From assembly GCA_024663395.1 (NCBI GenBank), contig JANFAH010000018.1:930001-994000 (forward strand): 64,000 bases of DNA, given 5' to 3'. Below are positions 46,861 through 57,406 of the stretch, one piece after another; position 1 is the stretch's first letter; each line of letters begins with the position of its first letter. Source of the stretch: Pisolithus tinctorius (taxonomy: Eukaryota; Basidiomycota; Agaricomycetes; Boletales; Pisolithaceae). The notes beneath the pieces were generated by a model, which worked only from the letters and a program-made list of their open reading frames with translations, did no database searches and was not told where the DNA came from. A program made the position numbers and the translations under genes.

Positions 46861-48037
46861 CTACTTCGCGCCTGCCGTAGTACCCCGTCTCCTGCGATCA
46901 GCAGTAGTTATCGTCGTCTTAACAATCGTCGCGTTTCCAGGCGTATCCTGGCCGCTAGACGTGCTCTCGTCCTCTCTCGACGTATTCTCTTTATCCACAG
47001 CCTCGGAGCTCACTTCTGGAACACTTTTCGTAGTCGCCGGCGAACCCGCTTTCTTCCTCGTCGCAGACGCTCCAGCCTCAGTAGCACTTGTCACGGGGGG
47101 GTTTAACCATCGACGGTGTCGGCGTTCGCCTAGTGCGACCCGCCGGACCAGCAACGCCACCTTCCACCTTATCCCATCTCGCCTTCATGGCTGTCATTGT
47201 AGCTGTCCGCGTCCTTCTTTTCGAGCCGGGCCCATTTTCTTCAGCAGCATGACCTATCACATCGAGCAGGTCGTTGTCATCCTCGTCAGCTGGTTGAACA
47301 GTTGCGCTGGGCGTTGACCTGCCCGACCTCGAACCTGAACCTGAACCACCACGTGCATTTATCAATGCCACCACCTCTCCGAACGCCGCTCCTCATCCTC
47401 CTCGCAGCAGCAGTTGCAGGTACAGCAGACAACGATCTCTGGCCCGCTTTCGTTGTCCCCGAATGAGATTTAGGTCTAGTAGAGGTAACAATAGGTTTGT
47501 TGCGCGTCACTTTCGGCTCTACGACGACCTCAGGGGTCGGTACTCCCTTGGCACGACTTGGAGGTCGCTTTGGCGCCGTTGGCACCTACGAAAGGGACAG
47601 TCAGTGTTCATGATACGATGCAGAGCGCAATGGAAAAGTGATGATACGTGTACTTACGACTTCAGAGTGACCCAGCCTTTACTTTCCTGCCTCCAACGGC
47701 TGTGGGTTCCGAGGATGCAGATGGTTGGCGCTTATTGAGCTGAGCATAAAGATGGGAATAAAATAAAATAAAATAAAATAAAATAAAATAAACACAAGCC
47801 TCCGCGTCAGCACACCAAATGCACCTCGTTGTTCACAGGCGTCTGTTTCCTCCCTCTCAATGGCTTTGCCTTGCTCGGCGCGGCATCTGGCACTTCGGTT
47901 GCAGGGGGACCAGGGACATCATCAGTTGGTGCCTCCTTGAGTTTCAGAACAGTCGTCCCCTCCACTTTTGCCATCCCGGAATTTGCATCTGACCTGGGCG
48001 GCCGACCCCACGTCGTAGTGGTCGGCTGCGACCCCAT
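46861..48037 (-). CDS. Basic low-complexity protein, unknown (two frameshifts)
   Basis: ATG at 48,037 (MGSQPTTTTWGRPPRSDANS). Exon 1 ends at AACGAG before GT (about 47,826). A small exon LNKRQPSASSEPTAVGGRK follows at about 47.7 kb, then VPTAPKRPPSRAKGVPTPEV from 47,585. The protein is rich in Ser, Thr, Pro, Arg and Ala, with an acidic patch (ADEDDNDLLDVIG) and KARWDKVEGG; a nuclear role would be a guess. The frame changes near 47,375 and at a run of seven G at about 47,095, before TSATEAGASATRKKAG. The last frame stops at 46,861. Homopolymer error or real decay are both possible. Its last 80 bp are copied at 39.95 kb. Confidence 0.5.
47757..47792. repeat. AATAA-type pentanucleotide microsatellite
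   Basis: About seven tandem AATAA/ATAAA units within an intron of the low-complexity gene. Confidence 0.95.
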
Positions 48038-48059
48038 GTAGTCAGCTTAGTCACAACAT

Positions 48060-50110
48060 ATGGGTAGCCTGCGCGCCAAATTACCATTACTCATGTAGAG
48101 CCTGATGTGGGCCTGTCAAATTAATTAAGTCATAACATATGAAGAGGCCTGGAAGCCCAGAGTGACAGCAGGAAATGAGCAGGCCCGTGACAAGTATATT
48201 ACAAGAGTCAATCCGTTGCAACTTATTGTCAGGCCCATCATGCATACAGCGGGTGCGCCGCAACCCGTGGACAGGCCCGTCTGAAGCATGCTGCACCCAT
48301 CGAAACTGATAGTCGGGCCCATCGAAGGGATAAGGAACCGGTCGGAAAATATGGGCAGGCCCATCGCTAATATGGCGGATGATGCGACATCCGATTGACG
48401 GGCCCGTCCAAGGGGTGGTCTACCCGTCTAATCTTATGGGCAGGCCTGTCGGGAAAATATCAGATGATGTTACACCCCAGGGCGGGTCAGTGGGAGGGGT
48501 GCGATAGCTATCAGAAGATATGGGTAGGGCCCGGATCTTATGCGCAGGCCCGCCATGTATATCACGGATGGGGTCGCAACCCATGGGGGGGCCCGGGGAA
48601 TGGATGAAACATCCATGGGAATATATGGGCAGGCCCGTCGGGTATATAGTGGATGATGTGGTAACACGAGGACAGGCCCATAAAAGGGGGGCGGCATGTA
48701 CACCAACAAATGTCAGGCCCGCCACGTATATAATGGATGAGGTCTCATCCCATGTGGGGGCCCGGGGAATGGATGAAACATCCATGGGAACATATGGACA
48801 GGCCCATCGGGTATGTCGCGGATGATGTCGTAACACGCGGATGGGCCCGTAAAAGGGGTGTGGCATGTACACTAACATATGGAAGGCCTGCGATGTATAT
48901 AACTGATGAGGTCTCAACCCATGGACGGGCTCGGCAATGAGATGATCCATGCAACGAATGATATGGGCAGGCCCGTCAGGTATATAGCGGATGATGTGGT
49001 AAAACACGGACGGGCCCGTAAACAGGGTGTGGCATGTACACTAACATATGGCAGGCCCGCCATGTATATAAAGGATGAGGTCTCAACCAATGGACGGGCC
49101 CGGCAATGAGATGATCCATGCGACGAATGATATGGGCAGGCCCGTCGGGTATATAGCGGATGATGTGGTAACACACGGATGGGCCCGTAAAAGGGGTGCG
49201 GCATGTACACTAACATATGGCAGGCCTGCCATGTATATAACGGATTGGGTCTCATCCCATGGACGGGCCCGACAATGAGATGAGGCATGCGACGAATGTT
49301 ATGGGCAGGCCCGTCGGGTATATAGCGGAAGATGTGGTAACACACGGACGGGCCCGTAAAAGAGGGCGGCATGTACACTGACATATGGCAGGCCCGCCAT
49401 CTATATAGCGGATGAGGTCTCAACCCATTGACGCGCCGAGAAAGGAGATGATCCATACGACAAATCTTATGGGCAGGCCCGTTGGGTATATAGCGGATGA
49501 TGTGGTAACACGAGGACGGGCCGTAGAAGGGGTGCGGCATGAGCACTAACATATGGCAGGCCCGCCATGTATATAACGGACAAGGTCTCAACCGATGGAT
49601 GGGCCCATGCATGGGAGGACCCATCCAACAAATCTTATGGGGAGGCCCGTCGGGTACATATTGGATAATTTGTGCGACAAGAACGGGCCTGTGCATGGGA
49701 TGTTCCATCCGAAAAATCATATAGGAAGGCACGACGGTTGTATCTTGGATGGGGTCGAAACCTATGGATGGGCCTGTCCATGGTGAATTCTATCCAACTA
49801 ATGGTATGGGAGGGCCAATTGTGTCTATAGCGGATGGTGTTCGAAATCAGGGACGGGCCCATTGAACGGATACGATTTCGATCTGATAATGCGAACAGGC
49901 CTGGCAAATATATCTCAGATGAGGTGACAACCCACGGAAGAGCCCGTACAAGTAATGTTGTGCGTGTGAAATGTTATGGGTGGGCCCATCGGGTAGATAT
50001 CGGACGACATCGCAAACCACGAACGGGCAAATAGAAGGAAGATTGTACCAGTCGCAACCAATGGGCAGGGCCTCTGGGATATATCCGATCCAATCAAAAG
50101 CAAGCAACGG
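48060..50110. repeat. Satellite-like array with 42/84/169-bp hierarchy
   Basis: GGCCC cores recur every 41-43 bp (for example 48,970; 49,013; 49,054; 49,097; 49,139). The form CAGGCCCGTCGGGTATA recurs at a strict 168-169 bp (48,631; 48,800; 48,969; 49,138; 49,307; 49,475; 49,643). Units alternate: GGGCAGGCCCGTCGG, GGACGGGCCCGT, GGCAGGCCCGCC, GGACGGGCCCGG. The centre (48.6-49.65 kb) is homogeneous and both edges are diverged. Open frames across it (up to 272 codons on the minus strand) are by-products of the repeat and not genes. Confidence 0.92.
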
Positions 50111-50595
50111 GCCAGTCCATGGGTGGTCCGCAAGTCAAACCCAATGGCCGACTGTGTTGCGTATGTGGCAGATTCCTCCCCACTCCGCTGACAGGCATCT
50201 CCAAGAATGTTGGGCGAGGCTAAACCAAGATGGAAGACATGCTCATTATCGATATGGCGCCTGTTGTCGCAACCTGTGGAGGTGTCCACTGTCGCTATCG
50301 TAGATGATAGCAAAGTATGTGAACAACCAGTAGAGGAAATGTATCCAGCCCATGTCATCACCAAATTGTTGCAGTATTGAGTGCGGCCTCCGGAAATCAT
50401 ATCCGATCTGATTTTCAAGCTGGAATTGAAGGTGCAATATCAATGCACCATTGATAGCTTCGATTGCCTTTCCAGGCGGTTGACCACATATCAGGTGCCA
50501 ACTCATGTTGTAAGTCGAAAATATTGCAAATGCGGCGTCGGTACTCTTGGATTTCAGGATTTCCATCGGGCCATCTACCTCTTGACCGAAATCGA

Positions 50596-51836
50596 ATGGC
50601 TGCCGTGCAACGTCCTGCCAACACCTCCAATGATTGGCAAATGCATCTAACAGACACCGTCTGCCAGTACATGACGGCAAGGCTGCATGAAGAAATAGTG
50701 GACGGCCCGCGTGCCCTGCCGGCAATATCCATTCCAATGCAAATAGCTTGCGAGGCGGATCACATTCTGGCCGTCATCATACAAGCATATCGAGAATGCG
50801 GTGAGTACACAAGATCCGCCAAATGAAAAGTGATTAAAAGCATCAACAAGTGACCCGCGACATAAAGCAGGGTGTTCAGACCAACCTGGCCCGTTCAAAT
50901 GATATGGAAATTACACGTCCTACAGTGGTGATCGACAAGGAGGGCAGCATCCTGCTATGGTATCTTCCAAACGCCATCAGCCAAGCCTATCAGGTTGACC
51001 TTCTGAATTTCGGATTGCTTGCAACGCTAACATGGGGAGCAGTCAGAAGTTTGGAATTCTCTTGGACTGCTCAGCATTCCACTTCAACGGAGCCTGAAGT
51101 CACATGGAATGGGAGGATGGCGGAACGATGGGAAGAACTTTCGCAACGACGCAAATCTTAAAGGCGCGATAGACCTCTCACCCGCATGGTTTCAACAAGG
51201 GCGTGGGGTATGGAATACGCTATTGGCACATGGGTCAGGCTGAAATGCAGTTTCAAGCCGAGCAATGATGCGCATCATCCCGAAGTATCGCGACTCTTAA
51301 AGTCAAAATCGCAACCGAAGGAGGTACGCGAATGGCTGCAGTGCACGGCTGGGCTACAAGCCGTCCTATCGGGAGCACTGCGTATCATGCACCCGAAAAT
51401 GTACCTGCACGGACAGGAGGCAATAAGATGACTCAGATCAAAGGCTGCCGAACGGCAGGATGAAGATATGGAGGCCGTCTTGCCAATGTGGAACTCGGTC
51501 TACAGTTCTATGTCAGTAATGGTGAATCGTGCGTCACCCGCACATAAAGATACGAATGGCCGGAAGGTATGGCTAGACACCCTGCTTACCGTCGGCAACT
51601 ATCCGCGGCTCCACTTCTTGGTCCCGGAGCTCGGAATACGGCTGCAGTACAATCCGGGCACTGTAATTGCACTTGCGGGTTCGGCATTGATTCACCAAGT
51701 CGACGGCATAGATGGCGATCGGGCATGCCTGGCATATTACATGCGAGAGAATGTCCATCGATACGTTCAAGTCCCACTATGTGAGAGGCCGCACATATCG
51801 GACATAGCAAGGGATTTGCGGGCAGCGCAGACATAA
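50596..51836 (+). pseudogene. TET/JBP-family 2-oxoglutarate/Fe(II) dioxygenase, with one in-frame TGA
   Basis: Model: exons 50596-50800, 50851-50993, 51043-51207 and 51258-51836; all junctions are in phase, 364 codons. Blocks typical of fungal TET/JBP proteins: RPTVVIDKEGSILLWYLPNA, KNFRNDANLKGAIDLSPAWF, VYSSMSVMVNRASPAHKD. The HxD iron ligands are H267 and D269 (AHKDTNG), the distal His is H317 (SALIHQV), and R326 (GDRACLAYY) suits 2-oxoglutarate. Such enzymes oxidise 5-methylcytosine. Codon 229 is TGA (51,429-51,431), in EAIR*LRSK. A 36-nt GT-AG stretch (51,401-51,436) would remove it in frame but also delete conserved residues (KMYLHGQEAIR). So it is a single nonsense mutation or an unusual mini-intron. 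Confidence 0.78.
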
Positions 51837-51969
51837 AGACATGGGCATATTAATTTATTGAGGCATATCGAAAGATCATTCTCAATGTTCGGGGTCGTCA
51901 TTGTGCCGAAATCATGGTTCTTTGCATATCGATCTCTGTCATGCCAGGTGCAGTGGGAGATGATTATAT

Positions 51970-53423
51970 CTACTCTACACAAGTACACAATTCGAATCTA
52001 GCCCCATCGGTGTACAATCCCAACATCTGGGCCATGCATGTCAACCACTCAAATAATTCTTCTACTTCTGCATTAAGGTCAGGGAGAAGCGCCTCTACTC
52101 TGCGTGCAATGTTCATGTAACTCTCCACCCGTGATTCCAATGTCCCATGGAGGCGATCCTTGATGGGGGACTTGTCCGATGGCCAAAGGTCCTAAGTATA
52201 TTGTCAGTATGCCCTGCCTATGACAGTTGAAATTCGGAGCTTGTACCCTGAAATACCTTTGCGCAATGGTCTGCACCTCATCGGAGCACAAAACGCGCGA
52301 GTCGCTTGCATAGTTCGATGCAGCCGTCAACCACCACGGAAGCACAAACCCGCCATCTTCCTGCAGGTGTGGAGTCCACTGCGGCAGTAATTCCATAACG
52401 TGCGAGCAGGTATCGGACATCTGCGCCTCTGGAACACGAGACAGGGCATTGCGGAAGGTTTCTTCTGTCCATCCCCCCATATGTTGCAGCATGTACGACG
52501 TAGGAAATGGGAGCCGATAACAATTTTGCGTGACTGCTATCGGGATGAGACAGTCCAGGGTACTCTGAATAATAGTGAGTCAATGCCTTGCAATCTCTCT
52601 AGCACAGAACACTCACCATATCAATGCAGAGATTGCGATACCAGTGTGCTGGCCATGTGGCCACGGTCGGCAGTTGTACTAGGTGCCGAATGGCAGTATC
52701 GATGTGGCAGCTCATGTACATGAAGATCATGTCCATGACTGACTGCCGGGCCAGGTATCGAGGTTGTGCTGCAAACCGCTGAAGGCCTATCGCAGCGAAT
52801 GGGTCATAGAAGGTGTCCAAATCAGCGATTTGACGGAGGGATCTCTCTGCTTCCTCCCGAAGGTCCATCCGTCGTAGTACCACATAGGCGAAATCTGTTG
52901 CCGTCCGTGCCATTGCATCCGCGACTGCTGGATCAAACTGGTCATTTGGATGGAAAGGGAAATGATACCGGACGGGACGACGGGTGAGCCTAAGCTGATG
53001 AACGGCCCAATATACTGCATGGGAGTCAAGTGAGGATAGGAACATTGTCTGGGGTGCTTACTGGCATGATCAGCTCCTGGACGCACGAAACCATGCACCT
53101 CCATTTCCCGCTTCTCCTCATCGGACAGGTCGTGGCCTGTACTGTGTCGAGCAGCTGGATTAATTGCATTCTATGAAATGAAACTCACCCATCCAGGCGG
53201 AACATAGGCGCGTAAATTTCTGTTGCAGTCGGTGCCGTTCTGCATGGAATAAAACATCCGGCTGATCTTCAAGAATTGGCACCTGGGGATTGCTGATGTC
53301 TTCAAAAAGGAATCGGGTGTCTATACTATCAATGAAAATTACCGACGGGGTTGAATGGGCCAATGAACACTTACCGTCGGATGGGGGTTGCGCGGGTAGT
53401 TCCAAAGTTATGTCAGTGTCCAT
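51970..53423 (-). CDS. Unknown protein between TET/JBP and KDZ genes
   Basis: Multi-exon minus-strand gene, start ATG 53,423 (MDTDITLELPAQPPSD). Blocks: FTRLCSAWMG, then HDLSDEEKREMEVHGFVRPG, then YWAVHQLRLTRRPVRYHFPF, then VMDMIFMYMSCHIDTAIRHL, then MLQHMGGWTEETFRNALSRV. The final exon DLWPSDKSPIKDRLHGTLES ends in a stop at 51,970. Introns of about 35-60 nt with GT-AG fit at every joint I tested. Mostly alpha-helical in appearance; no recognised domain. It ends 133 bp past the end of the convergent TET/JBP gene, which suggests a compact mobile unit. Confidence 0.6.
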
Positions 53424-53462
53424 CGCTGTATTCGTCAGACGGCAATCCAAACATGTACAAAA

Positions 53463-56400
53463 TCAACTTGACATATGGGTATCATTCCCATCCAGTGATG
53501 TGACTGAATGGTGGGAGTCGGATCCTTGCGAGGAGGGGGGTGGAGGTGGGATGAGGGCATTGTCAGTCTCATCTTCATCAGACTGTGGCGGGGGGGTTTG
53601 CTCCTCGCTATCGTCACTGGCTTCGCTAGGTTGTGGCGGTGGCACCTCCTCGGCCGCGACCTCAAGATCGTTAGGAGGTGGCGGGGGTGGTGGAATGTCA
53701 TCCTCAGGAGGCGGTGGGGGGGGCGGAATGTCATCCTCAGGAGGCGGCGGGGGGGTGGAAATGGATCAACCATTGATGCGGAAACCTCAGAAAGCCGTGG
53801 TTGAGGTGGAAGGTGCTCTGGCATCTGGCTATGTCGACCGTGGCTCGTCAACCGTCAGATGGTTCCTGCCTTTTGACCCCTCCTTGAGGGGCCTGCGGAT
53901 TGCAGAGGGTCCTCCCCCCTGGCTTCGATTTGCCGAATACGAACTACGAATGATTAATGGAATTGTGGTATGAAATTGAATGAACCAAACCTCCGGGATT
54001 GAAGCATACTCCGTGGGGAATGTTTTCGGCCATAGTGGATGGATGCTAAACAATTTCACTTGTCGGAAGCCGTTGCCGCTCCGAATATCAATGTTCCACA
54101 CCCAACCGTGGGAACATCTGCCACGAGGCGGGAGTTGAGAATGTCATGTTTCCGTGCCCAGTATGAAAGATAAATGCTGGCTGCCTGGCATGTAATCCAG
54201 TAGAAATACCAACAACTACATAGCAATGGCATGGGTGCCCACAAATTCGTGTGTGAGTCAACACGAAACGATTGGGGCCCTGCGTAACTGGGGTGGGGCA
54301 TGCACCCTGACATGACCTTTGCAACCTGAACTGCATCAATGATTTCATTGCCTCTATAATAGTATATGTACATGCAGATCCAAACTCCATCCAAGATCAT
54401 TGCATCCTTGCCCTCTTTCCTGGAGAAACCCCTGGATCTGCCAATGTATGCTTCCGCGATCGCTTGGATGGGGGTGAAGGGATATCCGCATCCGGCCGGG
54501 CAGGGGCCCGACGGACCCGAGGGGATTTCCAGATGCCCTCCGTCATTCCATCTCCACCGCTCACCGCCAATTGCCTCTGTCCTGATTTGGAATCCGTACC
54601 CTTCCCATTTCGTAAAGGAATTCAATGGCCCTTACTGGCAGTTGCAGAATGAGGTTGGGCTACATCCTGTTTAGCGCGTCCAGGGTTGATCCATGCTTGG
54701 CCTCCTTGCTTCAAGGAAGGCTTCAGCCTTACCTCCGGTCGCTTGTTTCCACGTCCAACTGGATTTGGAGGTGCATCCTGGGCAATTGGAAGACTTCGCA
54801 AATGATCATCACCCTGGTGCTCGGAACCGTCCTTAATCTTTGCGGTGAACTCAATCAACTCAGCTAATAAATGATAAATATGATAGCCTGTCCATGCGAT
54901 GGAAACAGACCTGGCCTCCGTTTGGCAAGTGTTGGTAATTCGTCTGCTGCACCTAGACCTTCCGATCGATCGACTTCATCGGCATTGGACGCTTCTTCTT
55001 CAACATACGATGTGTTGGTTTCCTTCATTGCCCTCCCCAGGAATGGAGTTTTATTGTGGACCCGGCAGGTGTCTTTCCGATGCGCATCATCGGGCCGAAT
55101 CGGTGCAGTTGTCTTGCGCGGGAAGGGAGTCGCTTCGTGACGCTGGTTGGCCTGTGGCCACCCATCATCCAGTGGGTCATCATCATGGTCAGTTTCAACG
55201 TCTGCAGCTATCTTCCTTCGGTGGAGACGTTTCAGGTGGGATGACTTTCCTCCATTACTGACGCGGCCATGCCGATCATGGCTTGGACCGGGCATATCTG
55301 CACCTTCGAGGACGACTGGAGATGCCTGTTCAAAGTCATCCATGTCACTGCCTTGGACATTTGGCTGCACTGTGTTCGCACTGCCCTTTCCATTTCCCCG
55401 CCGATCTGACCTTTGAGTCCTCCCAGCTGGGGCTTTGGATTGGGCGGGAGCAGTTGCAGGTGTGCGGGACCTGGATCGCCGGTCTCTTACAATCTGAATG
55501 GGAATGCTGCTGTCCACTGCTGGTGGCTGTAACTTTCCACCTCGATCCAGCCACTTTTCAAAGCGAAATACATCGTCCGTGTCCTCATCCTGTCGTTGAC
55601 ACCAGAAGCTCAAAAGTTCAGTAGCCGCTGCGACCAACATATGACTGGGGTCAACAGTAAAGGAGAAATTTGGTGGGAGATGTCGGGTCGCAATCATTGC
55701 TTTTTGATGCGTTCCGAGCTGTTTGAACGGCACAGTCGACGTTGCCTTTCCGCAAGCTCGTCCTTCAGACCGCTGATCAGCGCAACCCACATCTACGGAT
55801 CTGACACTCACTGTAGTGGGCAGTCATGAACCCGCGCACCGTTTTCTGCAGTAAATCGCGTGACAGACCTGCGATTTCACCAATTGATACTGTGCCGTCT
55901 TCGTTTGTCACCAAAGAGACAGCATCGACTTTCACGGTCCTTGCGGCCTTCTTGCCCGGCCGTCCGTCACCTTGGCCATCTTCATCTTCGTCTGAAATTC
56001 CAGACTCCTCAAATGCTTCGCCAAGGTAATCCTGCCATGGTCCCTCTAGGTTCCGAACCTCATTAAACAAGGTTCCGTCCGCAATATCTCGGTTGAAGTC
56101 CATGCTAGGAAGGGATCAGCAGTGCACAATGATGCTTGATAAAAATCAGAACCCACGTGCATGCCTCCACAGTACCTTCCACATTTTTCCACCCAGCAAA
56201 ACATACGACCCGCATGCCGCAATACCTCCACATCTCTTCTGCAAAATTGCGGCAATACTTGTACCTGTATCTTGCTGCGTTTCTAAGGACCCGCATTCTG
56301 TCACAAACACTGTGACAAACTGTGCATCTGGGAACTCACCTGGCTTTTATTTCGGGGGTGGGTCCTTCCATCCCATTCCATTTGTCGGCTATGGCCTCTG

Positions 56401-56985
56401 CTGCTGCCAACTGCTCTTCGGAGAGGTCCTCCTGCATGAACGCAGTGAGTGCCTGCTGATAGACACCAATTTGCTTGGTGCTTTCTTCATTCCCAGTGTC
56501 CTCCCTCATGCTGGCGAGTTTTCTCTGCACAAGGTCATGATACAATTCCCGAACCACCGACTGCACGGAATATCTGTATCTGGACCGGAGCGTAATTTGG
56601 GGCTTCCGGGCACGCAATGGCTTCTTCAACCAAGCTGTGACGAGCTACAAGCGATTCGTTAGTCTTCGAAGACCCATTCAGAGCTGCAACCCCATACCCC
56701 AGCCTTCAGCTGCATTTCTGCATGTGACAACTCTGTGTTCTTGTCTAATTCGTGCAGCTCCCCCAATATTGACTGCAAGATCATCGGTTTTTTTGTCTTT
56801 CCAGACTCTTTCCAATCCTTCCGTCTTCGAACCAGCACCTCCAATTCGTTGATGTCAAAGTTCTCCTGGTCCCCATCCCCAGTTACTGACTGCTCAGTGC
56901 CTTGTCTGAAGATGTTACTCCCATCTTCTACGTCTGTCGGGACCCAATCATCATAGCCATCGTCTGCGTCGTATGGCAAATCCAT
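53463..56985 (-). CDS. Unknown multi-exon acidic protein, KDZ neighbour
   Basis: Begins MDLPYDADDGYDDWVPTDVE (ATG 56,985; an upstream exon from 57,180 is possible). Next come FDINELEVLVRRRKDWKESG, then LRARKPQITLRSRYRYSVQS, LTAFMQEDLSEEQLAAAEAI and RNFAEEMWRYCGMRVVCFAG. Then VSIGEIAGLSRDLLQKTVRG and LLSFWCQRQDED, a charged region, and a Cys-bearing block at 54.0-54.6 kb. The end is Pro/acid-rich (repeats of EDDIPPPPPPP) with the stop at 53,463. Junctions at 54,860 and 54,615 splice in phase; others are less sure, and two genes are possible. I know similar unannotated proteins from basidiomycete repeats. Function unknown. Confidence 0.5.
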
Positions 56986-57406
56986 GAGGACTTCTGGAAT
57001 GGAAGGAGGGTATCTATGGGCCCTACTACAATAAGTATTATATTGGCCTGAAGGAAGGCATTATGGTATCCATGACATCGTTCAAATTGACTCCAGATTG
57101 CATCTCCTGCCTTGCTAATTGACTTTGCCCCATCTTTCCACATTCATTGTTGGGGTTTCAGCGGCCATTAATTCCGTCATGGGTGAGATGAGCCAATCAA
57201 ACTCATTCTGTTGACTACTCCGAGCCCTAAAAGGTTAGTGCAGGACGGGTTTAAGTCGGCCGCATCAGTTTCGCATTGATACCGAATCTTCGATCTATCA
57301 TGCTGGGATCATTGATCATGAAATGACCGTCAAGCTCTATCCAAGATATCTAAGATGATTCCTACCCACATCTGACTCAATCATACTTACCATCAACGCC
57401 ATAGCC

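Noticed and set aside
48914..49732. 272-codon open frame on the minus strand (and several 60-100-codon frames) in the satellite array
   Set aside because: The repeat unit (168-169 bp) mostly lacks in-frame stops in several frames. The frames shift with each unit and show no splice or start logic; they are a by-product of the repeat.
48060..50110. Regularly spaced repeats as a CRISPR array
   Set aside because: Eukaryotic context, no unique spacers; the whole sequence is repeated with a nested 42/84/169-bp order.
52599..53854. Plus-strand Gly/Ser-rich frames (for example 53,290-53,973)
   Set aside because: They are the complement of the Pro/Asp-rich end of the minus-strand gene; GGGGG tracts there mirror PPPPP codons.
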